Source: Mycolicibacterium poriferae
GTDB taxonomy: Bacteria; Actinomycetota; Actinomycetes; Mycobacteriales; Mycobacteriaceae
Direction of reading: 5' to 3'
Length of the DNA: 64,000 nucleotides
Assembly: GCF_010728325.1 (NCBI RefSeq)
Contig: NZ_AP022570.1
Coordinates: 4,464,001 to 4,528,000, forward strand
Shown here piece after piece: positions 57,058 to 64,000 of the stretch (the stretch's first letter is position 1; every line of letters begins with the position of its first letter). A program made the position numbers and the translations under genes. Under the pieces are notes generated by a model. That model was not told the origin of the DNA, did no database searches, and saw only the letters and a list, made by a program, of their open reading frames with translations.

Positions 57058-58085
57058 CCGAGCCGCTCGACACCCGCCGGCTGGCGGCATGGATGGACGA
57101 CGCGGCGCTGCCCGGCACGGGAGAGCCGCTCAACTCCCGATTTCTGTCCGGCGGTACCCAGAACGTCATCTACGAGATCACCCGCGGTGACACCCGCTGC
57201 GTGCTGCGGATGCCACCGCCCGGCGCACCCCCGGACCGCGACAAGGGCATCCTGCGGGAGTGGCGCATCATCGAAGCCCTCGACGGCACCGACGTCCCCC
57301 ACACGGAGGCGGTCGCTGTCTGCGCCGATCCCGAGATCCTCGGGCGCCCTTTCTATCTGATGGGCTTCATCGACGGCTGGTCGCCGATGGACATCCACGG
57401 CCGGTGGCCGGAACCGTTCGACAGTGACCCGTCCACCCGCCCAGGATTGAGCTATCAGCTCGCCGAGGGCATCGCACTGCTGTCGAAGGTCGACTGGCGC
57501 GCCAGGGGTCTGACGGATCTGGGCAGGCCAGAGGGCTTTCACGAACGGCAGGTGGACCGGTGGACCGGTTTCCTGGACCGCATCAAGCGCCGGGAGCTGC
57601 CGGGGTTGCAGGTCGCCACCGACTGGCTGCGTGCCCACAGGCCACTGGATTTCATCCCCGGCCTGATGCACGGTGACTACCAGTTCGCCAATGTGATGTA
57701 CCGCCACGGTGCGCCCGCCCGGCTGGCGGCGGTCGTGGACTGGGAGATGGGCACGGTGGGTGACCCGAAACTGGATCTGGCGTGGATGGTGCAGTCCTGG
57801 CCGGTGGACACGGCAAATCCAGCATCATCGGAGATGGGCTATGTCGACATGCGTGGCATGCCGTCGCGCGACGACGTGGTCACGCACTATGCCGACGTGT
57901 CGGGACGTCAGGTCGACGACCTGGACTACTACCTGGTGCTCGCCAAGTGGAAGTTGGCCATCGTCCTGGAGCAGGGTTTCCAGCGTGCCGGTGACGACCC
58001 GAAGTTGCTGGCGTTCGGGCCGGTCGTCACCGAGCTGATGACGTCGGCCGCCGACCTCGCCGAGTCCACGGACTACCGGGGGTAG
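57054..58085 (+). CDS. APH-type phosphotransferase (acyl-CoA-associated kinase)
   Basis: 343 aa. N-terminal LSGGTQNVIYEI and RCVLRMPP (ATP Lys region) and the catalytic loop LMHGDYQFANVM with VVDWEMGTVGDPKLDLAW are the aminoglycoside-phosphotransferase/kinase hallmarks. The context with an ACAD suggests a substrate kinase like the ACAD10/11 N-terminal domain, not drug resistance. GTG at 57054 overlaps the ACAD stop. Confidence 0.85.
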   Translation: MTEPLDTRRLAAWMDDAALPGTGEPLNSRFLSGGTQNVIYEITRGDTRCVLRMPPPGAPPDRDKGILREWRIIEALDGTDVPHTEAVAVCADPEILGRPFYLMGFIDGWSPMDIHGRWPEPFDSDPSTRPGLSYQLAEGIALLSKVDWRARGLTDLGRPEGFHERQVDRWTGFLDRIKRRELPGLQVATDWLRAHRPLDFIPGLMHGDYQFANVMYRHGAPARLAAVVDWEMGTVGDPKLDLAWMVQSWPVDTANPASSEMGYVDMRGMPSRDDVVTHYADVSGRQVDDLDYYLVLAKWKLAIVLEQGFQRAGDDPKLLAFGPVVTELMTSAADLAESTDYRG

Positions 58086-58089
58086 CGCC

Positions 58090-59058
58090 GTGGTGCGTGC
58101 TGCGATCTGCCGCGAACACGGGCCGCCGGAGAGGATCCGCGTGGAGGACCACGCCGTCCCGCCGGCGGGACCGGGGCAGGTCGGGGTACGCGTGTCGACG
58201 GCGGCGGTCAACTTTCCCGACGTCCTGCTGGTCGCCGACGACTACCAGGTCAGTATCGACACGCCGTTCGTGCCCGGCAGCGAGTTCGCCGGCGTGGTGG
58301 ACGAAATCGGCTCCCCCGGCACCGGGTTCACTGTCGGGGACCGGGTGACGGGAACCGGGATGCACGGTGCGTTCGCGCAACGCGTCGTTGTGAATGCCTC
58401 GAGCTTGTCCCCCATTCCCGACGGCATCGACGACGTCACCGCGGCGGCAGCGGGCGTCGCACACCGCACTGCTTATCACAGCCTGCGCTCGGTGGGACGG
58501 GTGCAGTCCGGGGACGAGGTCGTCGTGCTCGGGGCGGGCGGAGGTGTCGGGTTGGCTGCGGTACAGATCGCGGTGGCGCTCCGCGCGGTGGTGACGGCGG
58601 TGGCGTCCTCTACCGAGAAGCTCGATGCCGCAGCCTGTTACGGCGCGACGCGGCTGATCGACCACACGGCCGGCGACCTGCGCGTGGCGCTGCGCGAGCG
58701 CTTACCGGAGGGGGCCGACGTGGTCCTCGACCCGGTCGGTGGCACCCTCAGCGAGCCGGCTCTTCGGTCGCTGCGCCGCCGGGGCCGATTCGTCACCATA
58801 GGTTTCGCGTCGGGCGTGATACCCCGGATCCCGTTGAACCTCGTCCTGCTGAAAGGTGTTCAGCTGATGGGGTTCCAGTTCCAGGACGTACCGGTCGACG
58901 ACTACGCTCGCAACGAGCGCGAGTTGCGCGAGCTTCTCACTTCAGGTCGCGTGAAACCTCATGTCGGGGCGGTGTTTCCGCTGGACGACATCGTCGCGGC
59001 CCTTCGCCATGTGAGCGATGGGTGCGCGATCGGCAAGGTGCTGATCGATCTCCGGTGA
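58090..59058 (+). CDS. Quinone oxidoreductase-like MDR-family reductase
   Basis: 322 aa medium-chain dehydrogenase. AAVNFPDVLLVADDY, VPGSEFAGVVDEIG, VLGAGGGVGLAAVQIA (NADPH site, about 150) and GFASGVIPRIPLN follow the zeta-crystallin/quinone-reductase pattern without zinc ligands. It would reduce an enone or enoyl-CoA. GTG start 58090 is 4 bases after the kinase stop. It converges head-to-head with the gene at 59059 (no gap). Confidence 0.85.
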   Translation: MVRAAICREHGPPERIRVEDHAVPPAGPGQVGVRVSTAAVNFPDVLLVADDYQVSIDTPFVPGSEFAGVVDEIGSPGTGFTVGDRVTGTGMHGAFAQRVVVNASSLSPIPDGIDDVTAAAAGVAHRTAYHSLRSVGRVQSGDEVVVLGAGGGVGLAAVQIAVALRAVVTAVASSTEKLDAAACYGATRLIDHTAGDLRVALRERLPEGADVVLDPVGGTLSEPALRSLRRRGRFVTIGFASGVIPRIPLNLVLLKGVQLMGFQFQDVPVDDYARNERELRELLTSGRVKPHVGAVFPLDDIVAALRHVSDGCAIGKVLIDLR

Positions 59059-59559
59059 TCAGCTGGCTGGAACGAGATCCGCGGCGACCGAGGCCATCAT
59101 GCCGCAGCTGAACGTCTCGACCGGCGCGACGCCTCGGTCGGGGACCCCGCAGGCGCCCAGCGCCTGGGCCTTGAAGGCACGGGCGGCGGCGCTGAGCCGA
59201 TGCACGACGGAGTCGACGCTGCTGTCCAGCTCCGCTGGAAGCGGCTCCCCCCAGAGCGTGACCTCGGTGGCACCCTGATCCAGTGCCCCGACCACGCCTC
59301 GGCGTACCCGCTCATCACGGCTGAACAGATCCGCGGACACGGCGACGGTCTGCGGATGGGGACGCTCGGCCCACGACTCCAGCACCGATTCCAGGTCCCG
59401 GGGAACTGCTCCCAGGATCTCCAGCGGGCGGACGTCAGCGTTGTCGGCAATCAGCACGGTCACATCCCAGCCGGCCATCACGCGGTCGAAGATCCAACCG
59501 CCGGCGAACTGGACCGCATCGAGCACGGTCGGGGCGACGACATCGAGCCGATATCTCAT
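59059..59559 (-). CDS. Hypothetical protein co-encoded with TetR
   Basis: 166 aa. RYRLDVVAPTVLDAVQFAGGWIFDRVMAGWDVTVLI near the N-terminus and an alternating alpha/beta composition suggest a Rossmann-like or response-receiver-like fold, but I do not recognise the family. ATG 59559 overlaps the TetR stop by ATGA, so it probably serves with that regulator. The longer frame upstream lies in the TetR gene. Confidence 0.6.
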   Translation of the reverse strand: MRYRLDVVAPTVLDAVQFAGGWIFDRVMAGWDVTVLIADNADVRPLEILGAVPRDLESVLESWAERPHPQTVAVSADLFSRDERVRRGVVGALDQGATEVTLWGEPLPAELDSSVDSVVHRLSAAARAFKAQALGACGVPDRGVAPVETFSCGMMASVAADLVPAS

Positions 59560-60206
59560 GTCGGCGTGGTCTGCGGTCTTGTCGCGGTCAGATCCCGCCT
59601 CAGCGAGTCCGCGTACCCCGTGAACACCTCGGTCAGCGGGATTGATGGATCGAGCAACCATAAGGTCTCCATTCCGTTGATGAAGGCGAGAATCTCCACA
59701 GCCTTGGTGGCAGCGTCGAAATCGGTGCGGTAATCGCCGTCGCGCTGACCGCGTTCGATGATCGTCGTGATGATGTCGGCGGCGTCGCGGTAGCGCTTGT
59801 GCAGACGGTCGTGCAGCGGTGCGTCGGGGGCGATGTTCTCAGCGAGTAGGACGGTGAACGTTCCGGCCAGTTCGGGCTCGCGCTGGAATCGCTCCGGGAC
59901 ACGGCTGATCTCGGTGATGAGGTCGCCGGATCGGTAGTCCGCGTGGGTCGCATCGTCGGCGTCGCGGGCGTCCAGCACGGCGTTGAGCAGCTGCTCTTTG
60001 GACTCGAAATGGTGCAGCAGGCCGGCAGGGGTGACCCCGGCCTCCCTGGCGATCTGAGCCAGGGAGGTGTTCCGCCACCCGTTGCGGGCCAGCAGCCGCT
60101 CCGCCACGCCGAGGATGCGCTGCCGACGATCCTCGCCTTTGGCGAGAAGGGCCGCGTAAGGCCGCCTCGGCGTCTGCAGGGCGGTGGCGGGCTCGGGGGC
60201 TGACAC
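59556..60206 (-). CDS. TetR-family transcriptional regulator
   Basis: 216 aa. Helix-turn-helix at about 28-72 (ILGVAERLLARNGWRNTSLAQIAREAGVTPAGLLHHF), followed by a ligand domain with FQREPELAGTFTVLLAENI. GTG start 60206. It is transcribed with the hypothetical gene at 59059. The region upstream holds a weak AACCTA-N16-TAGGTT dyad (60228-60255), a possible self-operator. Confidence 0.85.
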   Translation of the reverse strand: MSAPEPATALQTPRRPYAALLAKGEDRRQRILGVAERLLARNGWRNTSLAQIAREAGVTPAGLLHHFESKEQLLNAVLDARDADDATHADYRSGDLITEISRVPERFQREPELAGTFTVLLAENIAPDAPLHDRLHKRYRDAADIITTIIERGQRDGDYRTDFDAATKAVEILAFINGMETLWLLDPSIPLTEVFTGYADSLRRDLTATRPQTTPT

Positions 60207-60432
60207 ATGACTCCTTCGGCACGATCCAACCTAGTGAACACACAGTAGGTAGGTTCGGGCGCTGTGACAAGGGTCTCACTTAACGAATTTCTTGACACGT
60301 GTAACGTCGCAGGTCAACGCCGTCGCGCCGGCGGCGCCGAGCCTCCGACGAGGCGTCCAGGTGAGAGACGACGAGGCGGCCGGGCCGGAACGACAGCTTC
60401 GAGCGGGAGCGGTGATACCGACCCAGCGCCGG
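60207..60432. promoter_or_regulatory. 226-base gap before FadE with weak dyad
   Basis: AACCTA (60228-60233) and TAGGTT (60250-60255) form a 6-16-6 inverted repeat upstream of the TetR gene. Beyond this I see no convincing gene or operator. No GAGAAT-type dyad is present. Confidence 0.3.
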
Positions 60433-61581
60433 CTACAGCCCCAACGATTTGGCGATGATCACCTTCATCACCTCGCTGGTGCCCGCATAGATCCGGGCGA
60501 CGCGGGCATCGGTGTACAGCCGGGCGATCGGATACTCCATCATGTAGCCGTAGCCGCCGAACAGCTGCAGGCAGCGGTCGACGACCCGCTGTTGCATCTC
60601 GGTGCAGAACAGCTTCACCCGGGCGGCGTCAGGCCCGGACAGCTCCCCCTCCACGTGCAGCGCCACCGCACGGTCGAGCATCGCCTGGGCGGCCTCCACC
60701 TCCGTCGAGCAGGCCGCGAGCTCGAACTTGGTGTTTTGAAAAGATGAGACCGACGCTCCGAATACTTTGCGATTCTGGGTGTAGTCGATGGCCGCGGCGA
60801 TGGCCGAGCGCGCCTGGGCCACCGAGCCGACCGCTACCGTCAACCGCTCCTGCGGCAGGTTGTGCCCGAGATAGCCGAACGCCTCGTCCACCTGCCCCAG
60901 CACGTTGGCCGCGGGCACCCGAACGTCGACGAACGACAGTTCGGCGGTGTCCTGGACCTTGCAGCCCATCTTCTCGAGTTCCCGTCCCCGGGTGAAACCG
61001 TCCATTCCGTCCTCCACGACCAGCAGAGTCAGGCCTCGGCGTCGGTTGTCCGGGTCCGTCGACGTGCGGGCGACGACCACCACCAGGTCGGCCTGCATAC
61101 CGCCGGTGATGAATGTCTTGGCACCGTTGACGACGAAATGGTCCCCGTCTCTTACCGCGGTGGTGCGCATGCCGGCCAGATCCGAGCCGGTACCGGGCTC
61201 GGTCATCGCGATCGCGGTGAGCAGCGTGCCCGCCGCCAGTCCGGGGAACCACCGCTCCCGCTGTTCGGCGTTGGCGTAGTGCAGGAAGTAGGGCAGGATC
61301 ACCTCCAGCTGGGTGCGCACGGTCGACAAGGTCACCAGCGCCCGGGCGGCTTCTTCCTGCAGCACCACGTTGTAGCGGTAGTCGGGTTCGCCGCCGCCGC
61401 CGTACTCCTCGGGGATCGCCATTCCGAGCATGCCGAGCGAACCCATCTTCTGGAAGACCTCGCGCGGCATCCGGCCGCCCTTCTCCCACAACGGATAGTC
61501 GGGCACGACCTCTTTCTCGACGAAGTCGCGCGCCAACTCGCGGAACGCCTCGTGGTCCTCGGTGAACAGGTCTCTGCGCAC
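60433..61581 (-). CDS. Acyl-CoA dehydrogenase (FadE family)
   Basis: 382 aa. MTEPGTGSDLAGMRTTAV (FAD), HFVVNGAKTFITGGMQADL and LQLFGGYGYMMEYPIARLYTDARVARIYAGTSEVMK are standard acyl-CoA dehydrogenase blocks. The conserved Glu equivalent in YEGT is Ala here (YAGT), as in many bacterial members that place the base elsewhere. GTG start 61581. First in strand order is the CaiB at 63547, then EchA, FadA and this FadE, spaced by 0-20 bases, so all four likely form one beta-oxidation operon. Confidence 0.88.
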   Translation of the reverse strand: MRRDLFTEDHEAFRELARDFVEKEVVPDYPLWEKGGRMPREVFQKMGSLGMLGMAIPEEYGGGGEPDYRYNVVLQEEAARALVTLSTVRTQLEVILPYFLHYANAEQRERWFPGLAAGTLLTAIAMTEPGTGSDLAGMRTTAVRDGDHFVVNGAKTFITGGMQADLVVVVARTSTDPDNRRRGLTLLVVEDGMDGFTRGRELEKMGCKVQDTAELSFVDVRVPAANVLGQVDEAFGYLGHNLPQERLTVAVGSVAQARSAIAAAIDYTQNRKVFGASVSSFQNTKFELAACSTEVEAAQAMLDRAVALHVEGELSGPDAARVKLFCTEMQQRVVDRCLQLFGGYGYMMEYPIARLYTDARVARIYAGTSEVMKVIIAKSLGL

Positions 61582-61601
61582 GTGTTTCTCCCGGTGTCCG
61601 G

Positions 61602-62747
61602 TCAGGCGATCAGCTCGACCAGCGTGGCGTTGGCGGTGCCGCCACCTTCACACATGGTCTGCAGCCCGTAACGAATGTTGTTGTCCCGCATGTGGTTGAT
61701 CATGCGTGTCATCAGCACAGCGCCCGATGCACCGAGCGGGTGGCCCAGCGCGATCGCCCCGCCGAGCGGGTTGAGCCGCGCTTCGTCGGCGCCGGTCTCG
61801 GCCAGCCACGCCAGCGGCACCGGGGCGAAGGCTTCGTTGACCTCGTACACCCCGACCTCGTCCAAGCTCACGCCCGACTTGTGCAGAACCTTCTCGGTGG
61901 CCGGGATCGGACCGGTCAGCATGAGCACAGGATCCGCACCGGTGACCGCCCCGGCGCGGTAGCGTGCAATCGGGGTAAGGCCCAGCGACAGCGCGTTGTC
62001 CTCGGCCATGACGAGCAGCGCGGCGGCACCGTCGGAGATCTGCGACGAGTTGCCGGCGTGGATCACACCGTCCTCCTTGAACGCCGGCTTGAGCCCGGAC
62101 AGCTTCTCGGCGGTCGTGCCGCGGCGAATGCCTTCGTCGGCCGACACCGGGCCGGCGTCGGTCAACACCGGGTGGATCTGGGCGTCGAACGCACCGGCGT
62201 CCTGGGCCGCGGCGGCGAGTTCGTGAGAGCGGGCTGAGTACTCGTCGAGCCGGGTGCGCGAGAAGCCCCATTTCTGCGCGATGAGTTCCGCCGAGATGCC
62301 CTGGTTGAACGAGAAATCCCCGTAGCGGGCAAGCACTCTGGGCCCGTAGGGCATTCCGGTGGAGCGTGCCGCGCCGAGCGGGACCCGGCTCATCACCTCG
62401 ACTCCTCCGGCGACCACGACATCCTGCTGTCCCGACATCACCGAGGCCGCCGCGAAGTCCAGGGCCTGCTGGCTGGACCCGCAGGCCCGGTTGACGGTGG
62501 TTCCGGGTATGTGCTCGGGCCAGCCTGCCGCCAGCACCGAGTACCGGCCGATGTTGCTGGATTGGTCGCCGACCTGTGAGACGCACCCCCACACCACGTC
62601 GTCGACGATCTCGGGGTCGATCCCGGCCCGTTCCATCAGCGCGTTGAGCACGACGGCGGACAGGTCGGCGGCGTGCATGTCCGACAGTCCGCCGTTGCGC
62701 TTTCCGACGGGGGTGCGTACCGCCTCGACGATCACGGTGTCGCGCAT
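61602..62747 (-). CDS. Acetyl-CoA acetyltransferase/thiolase (FadA family)
   Basis: 381 aa degradative thiolase. The nucleophile Cys is in VNRACGSSQQAL (about 89), followed by YEVNEAFAPVPLAW, GHPLGASGAVLM (His) and MCEGGGTANATL (second Cys). All three catalytic residues are intact, in contrast to the Ltp2-like protein and fusion elsewhere. It would cleave a 3-ketoacyl-CoA to acetyl-CoA or propionyl-CoA. ATG 62747. Confidence 0.92.
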   Translation of the reverse strand: MRDTVIVEAVRTPVGKRNGGLSDMHAADLSAVVLNALMERAGIDPEIVDDVVWGCVSQVGDQSSNIGRYSVLAAGWPEHIPGTTVNRACGSSQQALDFAAASVMSGQQDVVVAGGVEVMSRVPLGAARSTGMPYGPRVLARYGDFSFNQGISAELIAQKWGFSRTRLDEYSARSHELAAAAQDAGAFDAQIHPVLTDAGPVSADEGIRRGTTAEKLSGLKPAFKEDGVIHAGNSSQISDGAAALLVMAEDNALSLGLTPIARYRAGAVTGADPVLMLTGPIPATEKVLHKSGVSLDEVGVYEVNEAFAPVPLAWLAETGADEARLNPLGGAIALGHPLGASGAVLMTRMINHMRDNNIRYGLQTMCEGGGTANATLVELIA

Positions 62748-62749
62748 GT

Positions 62750-63550
62750 CTACTCCTTCGTCTTCAGGTGCGGCGACCAGTCGCCGGTGAACACCGGTTC
62801 GCGTTTCTCGGCGAAGGCCGCGTAGGCCTCGGCGGAGTCCGCGGTCGCGAAGTTACCCGGTTGGGCCCGGGCCTCGTTGGCCAGCGCGTCCCGCAGCGTG
62901 GTGTTGGCGCCATCGTTGAGCAGCGCCTTGCTCTGGGCCAGCGCGAAGGCCGGGCCCTGGGCAAGGCGCCGGGCCAGCTCGGCGACGAAATCGTCGATCT
63001 CGTCGGCGTTCTTGACCCAGGTGACCAGTCCCATGGAATGCGCTTCGGCGGCGTCGATCGTGTCGGCCAGCAGTACCAGCCGTTTGGCCTGTTGCAGACC
63101 GACCAGCTTGGGCAGCAGCCACGATCCGCCCAGATCGACTGACAGCCCGCGTTTGGCGAAGATCTGGCAGAACCGCGATTCGGGTGTGGCGACAACGAGA
63201 TCGCAGCCCAGCGCGAGGTTCCAGCCGGCACCGACGGCCACGCCGGTCACCTTGGCGATGGTCGGCACCGCCAGTTCGTGCAGCGCCAGGGCGACTTCGC
63301 TGAGCCGTCGCAGCTTGTGCCGCGGATGGATGGTTTCCCCGGTGCCGACATCGGCGCCCGAACAGAAGGCCCCGCCGGCGCCGGTGATCACCAACGCACG
63401 CAGGTCGTCGCGGGCCGCAGCGCGCAATGCGTCGGCGAGTTCCTCCCACAACTGTGCGTCGATCGCGTTGCGGCGATGCGGCCGGTTGAGCGTGAGCGTG
63501 CGCACGCCGCCCTCGTCGCGGCACAGCAGCACGGGCTCCGACGTGGTCAT
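62750..63550 (-). CDS. Enoyl-CoA hydratase/isomerase (EchA family)
   Basis: 266 aa crotonase. LNRPHRRNAID, FCSGADVGTG (oxyanion loop), VTGVAVGAGWNLALGCDLVVA and FAKRGLSVDLGGSWLLP are standard. It has the second-site Asp/Glu environment in SVDLGGSW. ATG 63550 overlaps the CaiB stop (ATGA), so it is co-translated with it. Confidence 0.88.
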   Translation of the reverse strand: MTTSEPVLLCRDEGGVRTLTLNRPHRRNAIDAQLWEELADALRAAARDDLRALVITGAGGAFCSGADVGTGETIHPRHKLRRLSEVALALHELAVPTIAKVTGVAVGAGWNLALGCDLVVATPESRFCQIFAKRGLSVDLGGSWLLPKLVGLQQAKRLVLLADTIDAAEAHSMGLVTWVKNADEIDDFVAELARRLAQGPAFALAQSKALLNDGANTTLRDALANEARAQPGNFATADSAEAYAAFAEKREPVFTGDWSPHLKTKE

Positions 63551-64000
63551 CGTGGCGTCCCGATCGCACCGCGTTCCCGCAGCGATTCGAGTTCTTCGGG
63601 CGCAACGCCGAATTCCGTCAGCACGGAGTCGGTGTGCTGGCCGAGGGCCGGCACCGCACCCATCGGCGATTCGTAGCCGTCGATCACCGCCGGCGGCAGC
63701 AACGCCTGGATCGGTCCCCGCTCGGTCTGCACCTCACGCCACCGGTTGCGAGCCGCGAGGTGCGGATGGGCCACGACCTCGCTGGGAACGTTGTACCGGG
63801 AGTTGCCGATCCCGGCGTCGTCGGCGGTCTTCTGGATGTCTGCGAGATCGTGCCGGGCACACCACGCGCCGATGGCCTCATCGAGGACTGCCCGGTTACG
63901 CACCCGCTGCCCGTTGGTGGCGAACCGCTCGTCGTCAGCCAAGTCGTTGCGGCGCAGTATCTCTCGGGCCAGGCGCTGCCATTCTCGGTCGTTGGTGGTG
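63547..64000 (-). CDS. CaiB/BaiF-type CoA-transferase, C-terminal part (partial)
   Basis: About 151 codons are visible; the gene continues beyond the window edge. TNDREWQRLAREILRRNDLADDERFATN and EAIGAWCARHDLADIQKTADDAGIG, then GQHTDSVLTEFGV, are C-terminal family III CoA-transferase features. The initiating ATG is outside the window. It probably starts the four-gene operon CaiB-EchA-FadA-FadE. Confidence 0.85.
   Translation of the reverse strand, partial: TTNDREWQRLAREILRRNDLADDERFATNGQRVRNRAVLDEAIGAWCARHDLADIQKTADDAGIGNSRYNVPSEVVAHPHLAARNRWREVQTERGPIQALLPPAVIDGYESPMGAVPALGQHTDSVLTEFGVAPEELESLRERGAIGTPR

Noticed and set aside
57054..58085. Aminoglycoside resistance gene
   Set aside because: The APH fold is clear, but coupling to an acyl-CoA dehydrogenase points to a metabolic kinase.

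Overview
The window looks like chromosomal DNA of a rapidly growing, environmental Mycobacterium (Mycolicibacterium-type). The DNA is GC-rich, and genes are packed with ATGA/GTGA stop-start overlaps. It carries a complete yrbE-mce operon, mycobacterial Mce-associated proteins, an MmpS-like secreted protein, an F420-type LLM oxidoreductase, a mycofactocin-type SDR, many cytochrome P450s with 3Fe-4S-type ferredoxins, and numerous FadD/FadE/EchA/FadA-type CoA enzymes. No tRNA, rRNA, transposase or CRISPR array was seen.

Layout. 0-3.2 kb: end of an MFS transporter, an LtrA-like membrane protein and two convergent IspD-like genes. 3.2-4.9 kb: two Mce-associated membrane proteins. 5.0-12.1 kb: two acyl-CoA synthetases, an amidohydrolase, an enoyl-CoA hydratase and a DUF35 + thiolase-like (ChsH2/Ltp2-like) pair. 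12.1-15.8 kb: TetR with a divergent P450, then three small secreted proteins. 15.8-28.6 kb: a minus-strand run, ALDH > CaiB > decayed thiolase > yrbEA-yrbEB-mceA-F. 28.9-32.6 kb: SDR, SDR, ferredoxin, P450, secreted protein. 32.7-39.1 kb: minus-strand operon of two acyl-CoA dehydrogenases, LLM oxidoreductase, sulfotransferase, TIM-barrel isomerase and DUF1214 protein. 39.4-43.0 kb: two amidohydrolases, Rieske ferredoxin, alpha/beta hydrolase. 43.5-49.3 kb: NuoF-like flavoprotein, ferredoxin, DUF35-thiolase fusion, hydrolase and two 3-hydroxyisobutyrate-dehydrogenase-like enzymes joined by four mini-ORFs. 49.4-54.0 kb: three P450s and two ferredoxins. 54.2-60.2 kb: EBP-like membrane protein, two TetRs, an acyl-CoA dehydrogenase, an APH-type kinase and an MDR reductase. 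60.4-64.0 kb: FadE, FadA, EchA and the end of a CaiB.

Taken together this is a large accessory catabolic island for a hydrophobic, probably alicyclic, steroid- or terpenoid-like substrate. Mce proteins would import it, P450s and dehydrogenases would oxidise it, FadD or CaiB would make the CoA thioester, and the FadE/EchA/thiolase/DUF35 enzymes would shorten it. The substrate cannot be read from the sequence.

The strongest unifying signal is a repeated operator-like dyad, GAGAAT-N3-ATTCTC. Perfect copies lie at 7666, 39156 and 53987, and imperfect copies at 4893, 9317/9339, 10482, 15208, 28664, 28829 and 39280, nearly all in front of operon starts. It suggests one repressor linking the transporter, its accessory proteins and the catabolic operons. 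A second notable feature is a chain of four 11-codon mini-ORFs linked by ATGA overlaps at 48400-48531, with a single related copy at 27073-27105.
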